Shown in pieces: positions 56,900 through 64,000 of a stretch of 64,000 nucleotides of DNA; within the stretch, counting starts at the first letter, position 1, and every line of letters begins with the position of its first letter. The DNA lies in the NCBI GenBank assembly GCA_028287135.1, contig JAQBQE010000032.1, positions 1-64,000 of the forward strand. Direction: 5' to 3'. The notes beneath the pieces were generated by a model that was not told the DNA's origin, did not search any database, and was given only the letters and a program-made list of their open reading frames with translations. This stretch comes from Myxococcales bacterium. Its GTDB lineage: Bacteria; Myxococcota_A; Polyangia; Haliangiales; Haliangiaceae. The position numbers were made by a program, and so were the translations under genes.

Positions 56900-57319
56900 T
56901 CAGCTACAGGCGTCGCACAGGCCACGAACGTGGACCTCGACCTGACGCTGGCGGATCGCGCGAGGAGCACGGGCGCGCCGCACGGTGAGCTCGAGATCGG
57001 GCAGGCACTCGACGGTGCCGCACTCGGTGCACACGAAGTGGGGATGCGCGGACTCGTGGCCGTCGGCGACCGCCTCGAACCGCCAGACGTGATCGCCGAC
57101 GTCGGTGCGGCGCGCGAGCCCGACCTCCGAGAGGTCGATCAGGTTGCGATAGATGGTCGCGCGGTCCCAGGCCTGTGACGCGAGGCGATCCGCGACGTCA
57201 CCGTGGGACATCGGAGCGCTCTCGACGCGCAGGAGCTCGAGCACGGCGATCCGGGACGGCGTGGCCCGGAGCCCGCGTGCGCGAACCGCGCTGCGCAGCG
57301 CGTCGACGTCCTTCGCCAC
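56900..57319 (-). CDS. Fur-family metal-responsive transcriptional regulator
   Basis: A 139-residue Fur/Zur/PerR-family repressor. The N-terminal winged helix is in GLRATPSRIAVLELLRVESA and DVADRLASQAWDRATIYRNL. The metal sites include HESAHPHFVCTECGTVECL, with histidines and a C-x2-C pair, and the C-terminal GLCDAC gives the second C-x2-C. Which metal or peroxide it senses is not clear. GTG 57319 has TAGAGT 7 nt upstream. It is divergent from the serine hydrolase gene and sits next to the TonB-receptor operon, which it might regulate. Confidence 0.9.
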   Translation of the reverse strand: MAKDVDALRSAVRARGLRATPSRIAVLELLRVESAPMSHGDVADRLASQAWDRATIYRNLIDLSEVGLARRTDVGDHVWRFEAVADGHESAHPHFVCTECGTVECLPDLELTVRRARAPRAIRQRQVEVHVRGLCDACS

Positions 57320-57326
57320 ACCGACC

Positions 57327-57349
57327 ACTCTACGCGAAGGTGATAACTT
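57327..57349. promoter_or_regulatory. Back-to-back TANNNT elements between fur-like and serine hydrolase genes
   Basis: In a 37-nt divergent gap, TAGAGT (minus strand, 57332-57327) lies 7 nt before GTG 57319, and TAACTT (plus strand, 57344-57349) lies 7 nt before ATG 57357. A Fur-type regulator binding here would block both. Confidence 0.4.
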
Positions 57350-57356
57350 GGAGAAG

Positions 57357-58631
57357 ATGTCGCTACGCGGTCGGTTCGAGACGTTGATCCGCGTGGCTGC
57401 CCCGGAAGAAGTCGCAGATCGCGGCACCGAGATCGATCCGCGCGAGGTCGGGCTCGAGCGGACGTCGATCGATTCGATCTGGCGAGCCTGCACCGCGACC
57501 TATCGCACCGGGCTCTATCCCGCGCTCGCGCTGTGCATCCGGCGGCGCGGGAAGGTCGTGTTCGATCGATCCCTCGGTCACGTCCGTGGCAACGCGCCCT
57601 ACGATCCCACGGACGCTCAGCGCGTACCCGCGACGACCAGGACGCTGTTCAACCTGTTCTCGGCGTCGAAGATGGTCACCGCGATGCTCGTGCACCTGTG
57701 CGATCAGCGCCGGTTGCTGCACCTCGACGATCCGGTCGCACGCTACCTCCCGGAGTTCGGTCAGCACGGCAAGGAACGGATCACGCTGCGCCACGTGCTC
57801 ACGCATCGCGCCGGCATCCCGAACATTCCGCCCCAGTTCGCCGACGTCGGATTGCTCGAGCGGCCGGGCGAGATCCTGACCCTGCTCGCGAACCAGAAGC
57901 CGCGGTGGCGTGCGGGCCGTCGGCTCGCGTATCACGCGCTGACCGGGGGGTTCGTGCTGGGCGCGGTGATCGAGAAGGTGACCGGCACGCCGCTGCGCGA
58001 GCTCATGCGCGACGAGGTCCTGGCGCCCCTCGGCTTTGACGCCTTCAACTTCGGCGTCCCCGCGGCGAGGCTGCCGGAGGTCGCGGTCAACGCGTTCACC
58101 GGACCGCCGGTGCTCCCGCCGCTGTCGCAGATCCTGCGCCGCACGCTGTCGGTCGACTTCGTCGAGGCGGTGCGGGTGTCCAACGATCCGCGGTTCCTGA
58201 CCTCCGTGGTGCCGGCCGGCAACATCGTGTCGACCGCGAACGAGGCGTCGCGGTTCATGCAGCTCCTCCTCGACGGCGGTGAGCTCGACGGCGTACGGGT
58301 GTTCGAGACCACCACGATCGAACGTGCGATCGCAGAGCAGACCTACTTCGAGATCGATCTGACCCTCGGTGCGCCGATCCGCTACAGCATGGGGTTCATG
58401 CTCGGCGGCCGGCTCGCGAGCCTGTACGGCCTGCGCACGCAGCGGGCGTTCGGTCACGTCGGGTTCACCAACGTGTTCGTCTATGCCGATCCGAGCCGTG
58501 ACATCGCGGTGTCGCTGATGACCAGTGGCAAGCCCGCGCTGTCACCGGGCATCACGCGGACGCTGATGATCATGCAGACGATCGCACACCACGTGCCGCG
58601 CGACGGCACGGGTCCGCTACGCCGGCACTAG
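57357..58631 (+). CDS. Serine hydrolase, class C beta-lactamase/esterase-like
   Basis: A 424-residue protein of the beta-lactamase/D-Ala-D-Ala carboxypeptidase-related family. The nucleophile motif is S102-A-S-K (LFSASKMVTAML), the second motif YHA lies in RLAYHALTGGFVLGAVI, and the third is HVG in FGHVGFTN in place of KTG. These variants are typical of EstB-like esterases rather than true antibiotic-degrading enzymes. No signal peptide is present, so it is probably cytoplasmic. ATG 57357 follows GGAGAAG and TAACTT. Confidence 0.85.
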   Translation: MSLRGRFETLIRVAAPEEVADRGTEIDPREVGLERTSIDSIWRACTATYRTGLYPALALCIRRRGKVVFDRSLGHVRGNAPYDPTDAQRVPATTRTLFNLFSASKMVTAMLVHLCDQRRLLHLDDPVARYLPEFGQHGKERITLRHVLTHRAGIPNIPPQFADVGLLERPGEILTLLANQKPRWRAGRRLAYHALTGGFVLGAVIEKVTGTPLRELMRDEVLAPLGFDAFNFGVPAARLPEVAVNAFTGPPVLPPLSQILRRTLSVDFVEAVRVSNDPRFLTSVVPAGNIVSTANEASRFMQLLLDGGELDGVRVFETTTIERAIAEQTYFEIDLTLGAPIRYSMGFMLGGRLASLYGLRTQRAFGHVGFTNVFVYADPSRDIAVSLMTSGKPALSPGITRTLMIMQTIAHHVPRDGTGPLRRH

Positions 58632-58703
58632 CGCTACCACGACGGTGATCGGCCGCGAGCCGCTGCGCCGGGCCCGGCCGGCGGCTGGACCGATCGCGAT
58701 CAA

Positions 58704-59141
58704 TTAGGGAGCGGTGCGAAGGATCGCGAACGCGCTGATCGACACGAGCATGTCCGGCGTCGTCGTCAGCTGATTCACGACGAGCGGCCTCGATGACGTG
58801 GGCGGATTGGTCGGAAACAGCTCTTCACGCACCTTGGACACGAACGGCATGTGCTCGACGTTCGTGATGCAGGTCCAGGTCGCGACGATGTCGCGAATCG
58901 TTCCGCCCGCCGCCTCCATCGCGATCGCGAGATTGGACCAGATCTGGCGGACCTGACCTTCCGGATCGCCCTTGGCGACAATCCCCTGCTGCGGCGTGTT
59001 CGATACCTGCGCCGAGATGAAGACGAACTGGCCGACCTTCACGACGTTGCTGAGCGCTGGTACGACGACCAGTCCCGCTGGGTTCAAGAACTCTCGGACG
59101 CCCGAAGATTCCAGAATGCTGATGGGAATCACTTCACGCAC
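58704..59141 (-). CDS. RidA family (YjgF/YER057c/UK114) protein
   Basis: About 145 residues of the RidA family, which hydrolyses reactive enamine/imine intermediates from PLP enzymes. The sequence VKVGQFVFISAQVSNTPQQGIV, QVRQIWSNLAIAMEAAGGTIRDIV and the C-terminal RPLVVNQLTTTPDMLVSIS follow the fold. The critical arginine of true RidA (usually in the R-x-C/V motif) appears as SRPLVV, but the assignment is only to the family. The start is uncertain among nearby GTG codons (59180, 59150, 59141, 59132). Confidence 0.82.
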   Translation of the reverse strand: MREVIPISILESSGVREFLNPAGLVVVPALSNVVKVGQFVFISAQVSNTPQQGIVAKGDPEGQVRQIWSNLAIAMEAAGGTIRDIVATWTCITNVEHMPFVSKVREELFPTNPPTSSRPLVVNQLTTTPDMLVSISAFAILRTAP

Positions 59142-59320
59142 GATTGTCACAGAAACGTTGGATCGCCACAACCCGAACACCGCCGCCGACGGTCAGCGAA
59201 TCTCGCGGCATGTGGTCACGTCCGCCAGCGCTGCGGCTGCGGGGTGTGCGCCTGCCCACTGACGTGATCACTTGTGGGCCGACGTGTGTGCACCTTGCGG
59301 CAGCCCCGCAGGCCCGAGCG

Positions 59321-60505
59321 CTACTTCCCACGAAGTGACGCGGCGAGCCCGAGCAGCGCGACGGCCGCCGGCACCAAGGCCCAGCCGAGGAGCCAGTGGT
59401 GCTCGAGCATCGCCCCACCCGTCGGGGGCGCCACCGCCATGGCCACGAAGGTCAACGAACCCGAGACACCGATCGCCGCACCTTGCTCGTGACGCCCGAC
59501 GGCCAGGGAGATCCGGCTCGTCAGTACGGGCCTCAGCATGCTGTTACCGAACGTCGTGACCACCATGACGAAGGCGAGCGCGAGCAAGTTCTCCGACGGG
59601 ACGAGACCGAGGGCCACGTAGCCAGCTGCTGCCGCCATGAATCCGACCAGCGCGAGCCTGCGCGCTCCGTAGCGCTTGACGAGCCGACCCACGGCGGCGC
59701 CTTGCCACGCGATCCCGAGCAGGCCGAGGAAGCCGAACAGGAAGCCCGCCTCGCGCGCCGTCCACGGCTGTCCATCGTGGAGAAACCGCCGCTCGGAGAA
59801 CAACGCGAGCCCGCTGATGAACACCGAGTACGCGAACGAGAACGCGAAGAACTGGAGATACAGCGACCGCAGCTCGGGCCGCCGGAGGTAGTCGAGATAC
59901 GTCGTGAGGTTGAACGCGCTGGAACGCTTCGCGCCGGCCGCGAGCGTCTCCTGCGGCGGCAGCTCCTTCGGAAGCAGCACGTACGTGCACGCGATCGATA
60001 GTCCGGACAGCCCCGCGGCGACGAGGAACGGCAGGTGCAGGCTGTACTCGCCGAGCCAACCGCCCAGGGTGGGGCCGATCGTCAGCCCGAGCCCGAAGGC
60101 CACGCCGATGATCCCGAATGCCCGCGCGCGCTCCTCGGGCTTGGTGTGATCCGAGACATACGCGTTCGCGAGCGACGCATTGCCCGCGGTGACTCCGTCG
60201 ATGATGCGACCGAGAAACACCATCCACAGGGAGGTGGAGAACGCGAGGATGAGAAACCCGATGCACGTGCCCACCTGGCTGAGCAGCAGCATGCGACGGC
60301 GACCGTACTGGTCGGAGAGCTTGCCGAGGACCGGCGACGAGATCAGCGAGCAGACCGCGAAGCACGACACGATCGTCGTCGCGACCAGCGGCCCTGCATC
60401 GAACTTCTCGGCATATAGAGCGAGCAGCGGCACGACGATCGTGAAGCCCATCACGTCCACGAGGACGATCAGGAACATCGGCAGCAGTGGTGAGCGCGGC
60501 TTCAC
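59321..60505 (-). CDS. MFS transporter (TetA-like drug/H+ antiporter family)
   Basis: A 394-residue 12-helix major facilitator transporter. The motif between helices 2 and 3, GKLSDQYGRRRMLLLSQ, is canonical, and the loop 8-9 counterpart VGRLVKRYGARRLALVG is present. DVMGFTIVVPLLALYAE in helix 1 and GPTLGGWLGEYSL in helix 5 resemble TetA/multidrug DHA1-type exporters. GTG 60505 overlaps the stop of the upstream adenylate-forming enzyme (GTGA), so the two are coupled. The substrate is unknown; it may be the product of the upstream enzyme. Confidence 0.88.
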   Translation of the reverse strand: MKPRSPLLPMFLIVLVDVMGFTIVVPLLALYAEKFDAGPLVATTIVSCFAVCSLISSPVLGKLSDQYGRRRMLLLSQVGTCIGFLILAFSTSLWMVFLGRIIDGVTAGNASLANAYVSDHTKPEERARAFGIIGVAFGLGLTIGPTLGGWLGEYSLHLPFLVAAGLSGLSIACTYVLLPKELPPQETLAAGAKRSSAFNLTTYLDYLRRPELRSLYLQFFAFSFAYSVFISGLALFSERRFLHDGQPWTAREAGFLFGFLGLLGIAWQGAAVGRLVKRYGARRLALVGFMAAAAGYVALGLVPSENLLALAFVMVVTTFGNSMLRPVLTSRISLAVGRHEQGAAIGVSGSLTFVAMAVAPPTGGAMLEHHWLLGWALVPAAVALLGLAASLRGK

Positions 60506-61575
60506 GCGGCCGCGGGGATCCGCTGGATGCCGCGAAGTCGCGGCGTCGTGAGTCCGCACGTGCACGCCTCGTCGATCCACGTCGCGCCATCCCCCGCCGC
60601 GAGCCGCAGGAATTGCGTGCCGCGATACACGCACGCACGTCCGTCGTCGTCGATTCCGCTGAGGTGGCTCACGAGGATCCGCCCGGACTGTCCGCTACGG
60701 ACCTGTGTCCCCGTCGCGTCCACGACCTCGACGAGGACATGTCCCTCGGCGACGTGCATGTCATCGTGGTCGACCGTGCAGGACACCGAGAACGGAGCCA
60801 CTTCGGAGCAGCCGTAGAGCCGACTGACAACCTCCACGCCCTGGTCGCGGAGCTGCGTCGTCAGCCGCGCATCTTCCTGGTTCATGGCACCGACCCATGC
60901 CGAGCCGAGCACCCAGCGGACGGCGTGACGCGCGAGCAAGCTCGGATCCTCCGCGAGCAAGGCGACCATCCCGACGGCTTTGCCGCGCATCGACGAGGCC
61001 GGGATGATCAGCGTGTCGACGTCGAACAGCTCGATCTGATCCCGCGTCGAGAATTGCTCCTCGGGATGAGGACTGCGTTCGAACACGGCGCCGCCGAGAT
61101 GGCGCATCACGGCGCTGAACACCGGGCCGGTGACGTGGGACTGACTGAACGCATTGAACGCGGTGGGACGAGGGATCGGAGCCTGGCGGCGCAACGCACG
61201 GCCGAGCCCCGCGACGAGCCCAGCCCAGTCAGAGTCACTCCAGAAGTTGACGGTGGGACGGCCGCTCGAGCCGCTCGTCCAGCGGCAGACGCGAAGCTGA
61301 CCGAGACTCTCGACGGGAAGCAGCGTGGCAGGACGCTGGGCCCTGAGCTCCTGCTTGGTCCACACCGGAATCCGCGCGAGATCCGCGAGGCTCTCGATCT
61401 GGCGTTCCGCGACGCCAGCGCCGTCCAGCCGCTCGCGCCAGAACGGAACGGTCGCCCGCATGTACGCGACCTGCTTGCGGAGGGCGTCGACGAGCCACAC
61501 TTCCCGAGCTTCGCGCGTCGTGCTGTCGAACGAGGCCAGGTCGGGGCGCAGCGCCCCGTCACTAGGAGGCTTCAT
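60502..61575 (-). CDS. Phenylacetate-CoA ligase-like adenylate-forming enzyme, C-terminally short
   Basis: A 357-residue member of the PaaK-like ANL superfamily. The phosphate-binding motif is WTSGSSGRPT near 102-111, and the adenine/acyl site lies around RLYGCSEVAPFSV. PaaK enzymes of about 430 residues add a C-terminal mobile domain with a catalytic lysine. Here the chain ends just after the hinge-like TPRLRGIQRIPA, so that domain is missing. It may adenylate without the thioesterification conformations, or act with a partner. Cysteines in ACTCG may bind metal. ATG 61575 is used; GTG 61581 is possible. Confidence 0.78.
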   Translation of the reverse strand: MKPPSDGALRPDLASFDSTTREAREVWLVDALRKQVAYMRATVPFWRERLDGAGVAERQIESLADLARIPVWTKQELRAQRPATLLPVESLGQLRVCRWTSGSSGRPTVNFWSDSDWAGLVAGLGRALRRQAPIPRPTAFNAFSQSHVTGPVFSAVMRHLGGAVFERSPHPEEQFSTRDQIELFDVDTLIIPASSMRGKAVGMVALLAEDPSLLARHAVRWVLGSAWVGAMNQEDARLTTQLRDQGVEVVSRLYGCSEVAPFSVSCTVDHDDMHVAEGHVLVEVVDATGTQVRSGQSGRILVSHLSGIDDDGRACVYRGTQFLRLAAGDGATWIDEACTCGLTTPRLRGIQRIPAAA

Positions 61576-61632
61576 GATCACTGTACTGCATGATCGTCGG
61601 GTAGTGATTCTACACGCTTCGTGGCGCGGTGC

Positions 61633-62529
61633 TCACGGCCCCGAGACCTCGGACAGGATCACCTGCGCGGTCAGCTTCGCCGCGAGCACGAGATACGGCG
61701 TGTCGACCGTCGCGGCGGTGTCCTGCGGGGTGTGGCGGTGCGGTGAGGTGTCACCCCCGACGTATTCCTCGGTCAGCCCGATTGCCTTGAACGCGCGATC
61801 ACGAAACGCCTCGTGGTCGGTGCCCTGCGTCGCGGTCGTGTTCACGATCACGCCGACGACCTGCGCGGCCGCGCGGTACTCGGCTTCGAGCACAGCGGTC
61901 GGGACCTCGAGCTCGAACCGCAGGTCGTTGTCCTGGTCCCACGCGACCTGATCGATCGTGTGCACGGCGCGGACGTTCGCGGCGGTCTTCGTCATCGCGA
62001 ACGCGCGCGCGCCGAACAGGCCCTGCTCCTCCTCGTCGAACAGCACGACCGTCACCGGAGCGCTCCGGCACGGGACATCCTTGAGAAACCGCGCGACCGC
62101 GAGCACGACCGCGACACCGCTCGCGTTGTCATTCGCACCGGGGCTGCCGGTGACCGTATCGAAGTGCGCACCGACGATGATCTCGCTGCCGGTGCCACCC
62201 ATCGTCGCGGGGATGGTCGCGTAGACGTTCGCGCCCGTCGTGTACATGTGGAGCTGCGGCTGCCAGCCGATCGCCGTGAGCTGGTTGGAAAGGTACGTTC
62301 GCGCGGTGGTGCGCTGCGTCGTCGTGGCACGCGGCGCGGTGGCGAGCTGCGCGACGGCGCTCGTCAGCAGCGACGGCAGCCACGGCGCATCGAGCTCGGG
62401 TCGCGTGCAGCCAGCGGGCGCGTCGCCGCCATGGCCATCGACACCACCATCGGGCGTGTCCATCGGTGCTTCGCAGGCGATCAGGCCCGCGGCGAGCGCG
62501 GCCAGCATCCGTACCTGGTGTTCGATCAC
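61633..62529 (-). CDS. M28-family metallopeptidase lipoprotein
   Basis: A 298-residue lipoprotein (lipobox LIAC, MLAALAAGLIACEAP). The M28 co-catalytic zinc-site motifs are in place: VGAHFDTV (His/Asp), GANDNASGVAVV (bridging Asp), FDEEEQGLFGA (Glu pair), and late ligands TSPHRHTPQDT. It is likely an aminopeptidase or glutaminyl cyclase-type enzyme acting in the envelope. GTG 62529 overlaps the stop of the extensin-like gene (GTGA), so the two are coupled. ATG 62508 is an alternative start. Confidence 0.88.
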   Translation of the reverse strand: MIEHQVRMLAALAAGLIACEAPMDTPDGGVDGHGGDAPAGCTRPELDAPWLPSLLTSAVAQLATAPRATTTQRTTARTYLSNQLTAIGWQPQLHMYTTGANVYATIPATMGGTGSEIIVGAHFDTVTGSPGANDNASGVAVVLAVARFLKDVPCRSAPVTVVLFDEEEQGLFGARAFAMTKTAANVRAVHTIDQVAWDQDNDLRFELEVPTAVLEAEYRAAAQVVGVIVNTTATQGTDHEAFRDRAFKAIGLTEEYVGGDTSPHRHTPQDTAATVDTPYLVLAAKLTAQVILSEVSGP

Positions 62530-63440
62530 GGAACCAGCGCCGTGTGATCCGCGAGGGTGTAGTCGACCGCGACCTCGAGGTGGAAGTGATCGTGATGCGA
62601 GACCGGATCGTTCTTCGGTGTCAGCAGTACGCGAAACCTGCCACTCGTCCCCACCACGGTCTCGACCGCGAGCAGAAGTGGATCGTTCTTCGGATAATCC
62701 TTCTCGACGACCGCTTCGCGCCCGGCCTCATCGATGAACGACACGATGTCCATCGCGATGCCGAGCGCGTGACGCGACAGGATGTTCTTGGTCTCACCGT
62801 TGACGCGAACATTGGTCCATCGGTAGATGCTGCCGAACTTGATCTCGCGAACGCCGGTCGCGTGCAGGTCGGTGCCGAGCTCGTGGAGCGCGAGGGCGAG
62901 CTGACAGTCGAGCTTGTGGGGACCCTTGCGATACGCGCTGCGGTACGTGATCCCGCCGAGCGTCATCGTCCCGTTCTCGTCGGTCACGGTGACGGCGGCG
63001 ACGATCCGGCCCTCGGTCTCCGCGGGCTTCCACGGGATGCCGGCCGCATCGAGCTTGGTCTCGCACACCTTCTCGGCTGCGAGCATCTGTTCGGTCGGTG
63101 GCCACGCATAGCCGCGCGGCATGTTGGTGACGCTGCGCAGGCTCGAGGCCGTCGGCGTGCGCGCGATCAGCGTCTTCTTCGACTTCTTTGATTTCTTCGA
63201 TTTCTTCGATTTTTTCGACTTCTTCGCGACCAGCTTGGACTTCTTGGCCGTCGACTTCTTGGCCGTCGACTTCTTGGCCGTCGCCTTCTTGGCCGTCGCC
63301 TTCTTCGGCGCCGGCGACGGCGGGGACGCGGCCGGCGTGGTGACCGGTCCATCGGTGGCTGCCGCGATCTCGGCCCTCGCCAGCGTCGGTGCGAGCGCCA
63401 CCCCCGCGGCGAGCACCAATGCGAGGAACGGCCGCGACAT
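62526..63440 (-). CDS. Extensin-like/M15-type protein with Lys-rich repeat stalk
   Basis: A 304-residue exported protein (signal to ~24, ALARAEI). Residues ~45-90 are a Lys/Ser/Ala/Thr-rich repeat (KKATAKKS, KKSKKSKK), giving a highly basic stalk. The C-terminal domain has the extensin-like/DD-peptidase zinc-site pattern: SRHALGIAMDIVSF and SHHDHFHLEVAVD. Family members probably cleave peptidoglycan peptides. The basic stalk may bind polyanions such as DNA or LPS. ATG 63440 has TAAGGT 7 nt upstream. It is translationally coupled to the M28 peptidase gene. Confidence 0.82.
   Translation of the reverse strand: MSRPFLALVLAAGVALAPTLARAEIAAATDGPVTTPAASPPSPAPKKATAKKATAKKSTAKKSTAKKSKLVAKKSKKSKKSKKSKKSKKTLIARTPTASSLRSVTNMPRGYAWPPTEQMLAAEKVCETKLDAAGIPWKPAETEGRIVAAVTVTDENGTMTLGGITYRSAYRKGPHKLDCQLALALHELGTDLHATGVREIKFGSIYRWTNVRVNGETKNILSRHALGIAMDIVSFIDEAGREAVVEKDYPKNDPLLLAVETVVGTSGRFRVLLTPKNDPVSHHDHFHLEVAVDYTLADHTALVP
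63174..63300 (-). repeat. In-frame 9-bp and 15-bp repeats encoding a Lys-rich stalk
   Basis: Four near-identical 15-bp units (TTCTTGGCCGTCGAC, 63241-63300) and about six 9-bp TTCTTCGAC-type units (63174-63226) encode KKATA/KKSTA and SKK repeats on the minus strand. Such tracts are prone to slippage length change. Confidence 0.9.
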
Positions 63441-63447
63441 CCCCTGA

Positions 63448-63464
63448 ACCTTAGCAGGTAGGCT
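63448..63464. promoter_or_regulatory. Back-to-back TANNNT elements in a 30-bp divergent gap
   Basis: TAAGGT (minus strand, 63453-63448) lies 7 nt before ATG 63440. TAGGCT (plus strand, 63459-63464) lies 6 nt before ATG 63471. The hexamers are 5 nt apart, so the two promoters would compete for polymerase. Confidence 0.45.
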
Positions 63465-63470
63465 CGCCCG

Positions 63471-64000
63471 ATGGACCTGGAACTACGTGAGGCGCTAGCC
63501 CTCGCGGAAGATCGTGATGTAGCGCTCGCACACTTGCTACCCGGTAGCGAGGACCACGATTACTTTCGCTGTCTGCGTGCGCAGCATGCGGGCGCGCTCG
63601 ACGACGCGGACGCGATCATCCACGCGTGGCCAGAGCGCCACGGCCAGACCGAGCGTTACCGGCGCCTCCAGCTGCGTCAGCTGTTGCTGCGCGTGACCGG
63701 CGACACACCGGCCCTGGCAGCCGATAACGTCCGTGACTGGTTCGGTGTCAGCCACTGGCACGAGGCCGAGGTCGAATCCATCGATCCGACGCGACCGACG
63801 CGGATCGCCGAGGGTGCGTTCGATGGTGCTCGCCTGCTCCAGCAAGCGATGGAGCACGACAGCCATCTGTCCCAGGTCACCGACGAGGGCCTGTACGAGC
63901 TGCTCGAGCGGCCTCTCGATCCACCGCGGCGGCGCGTCCTGCTCGGTCGGATCGGTCATACGCCGCAACCGGCGCTGGTCGAGCAGATCGCGCTCGATCT
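63471..64000 (+). CDS. Hypothetical protein, 3' end beyond window
   Basis: An open frame of at least 176 codons that runs off the right edge without a stop. It begins MDLELREALALAEDRDVALA and is rich in Arg, Leu, Asp and His, predicted mostly helical, with no signal peptide. There is an RLLQQAMEHDSHLSQVTD segment, but no recognised motif. ATG 63471 is supported by TAGGCT 6 nt upstream and AGGTAGG just before that. It is divergent from the extensin-like gene. Confidence 0.65.
   Translation, partial: MDLELREALALAEDRDVALAHLLPGSEDHDYFRCLRAQHAGALDDADAIIHAWPERHGQTERYRRLQLRQLLLRVTGDTPALAADNVRDWFGVSHWHEAEVESIDPTRPTRIAEGAFDGARLLQQAMEHDSHLSQVTDEGLYELLERPLDPPRRRVLLGRIGHTPQPALVEQIALD

Noticed and set aside
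59212-59271. Imperfect inverted repeat GTGGTCACGTC / GACGTGATCAC upstream of the ridA-like gene
   Set aside because: The arms match at 10 of 11 positions but are 38 nt apart, with no second copy, so there is too little evidence to call an operator.
41960-63300. Regularly spaced short repeats at 41960-42028 and 63174-63300 as CRISPR or tandem regulatory arrays
   Set aside because: The units are 9 or 15 bp, have no unique spacers and stay in frame within coding sequence, so they encode low-complexity peptide repeats.

Overview
The window is 64 kb of a very GC-rich bacterial chromosome, probably from the Myxococcota (deltaproteobacterial myxobacteria, Kofleriaceae/Haliangium-like). That placement is inferred from gene content: a pilMNOPQ cluster joined to aroKB, an MglB-like roadblock gene, many small lipoproteins, several sigma factors, FHA-GGDEF signalling and a TonB-domain/TonB-receptor fusion. 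No rRNA, CRISPR array, prophage or intact insertion sequence is visible. There is one tRNA gene, tRNA-Gly(CCC), at the left edge.

Layout. 0-10 kb: tRNA-Gly; an ECF-like sigma factor fused to a membrane anchor and a duplicated Cys-containing domain; a hypothetical gene; cysK; a run of small secreted proteins and lipoproteins (one with an amber codon directly after its start, one a copper-monooxygenase-like lipoprotein); purU; and a large hypothetical gene. 10-30 kb: a long minus-strand block, read right to left as an NtrC-type regulator, pilM-pilN-pilO-pilP-pilQ, a fused aroK-aroB gene, a lipoprotein, a roadblock/LC7 protein, aroQ, accB, accC, a 999-residue TPR protein and fumC. The pil-aroKB order is the linkage also known from gammaproteobacteria. 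PilQ is unusual in carrying about 700 residues of Ala/Lys/Glu-rich predicted coiled coil between two AMIN domains.

29-37 kb: four paralogous VWA-like lipoproteins plus the deleted remnant of a fifth, interspersed with a Uma2-family gene and a CDP-alcohol phosphatidyltransferase. 37-50 kb: an NAD(P)-binding protein, an FHA-GGDEF diguanylate cyclase, an alpha/beta hydrolase overlapping glpK, a secreted AhpD-like protein, a second ECF sigma factor, penicillin-binding protein 1A, a 3D-domain protein, a PEP-utilising enzyme and an IHF/HU protein. 50-64 kb: a HEAT-repeat protein, a TonB-dependent receptor with its own TonB C-terminal domain followed by two overlapping paralogous lipoproteins, a Fur-family regulator, a serine hydrolase, RidA, an adenylate-forming enzyme overlapping an MFS transporter, an M28 peptidase, an extensin-like protein and a gene cut by the right edge.

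A window-wide pattern links many unrelated genes: a TANNNT hexamer, resembling a sigma-70 -10 element, lies 5-9 nt before the start codon of at least 15 genes, generally with no evident Shine-Dalgarno sequence. This suggests that leaderless or near-leaderless mRNAs are common here. I used the pattern to choose several start codons, so those starts are not independent evidence for it.
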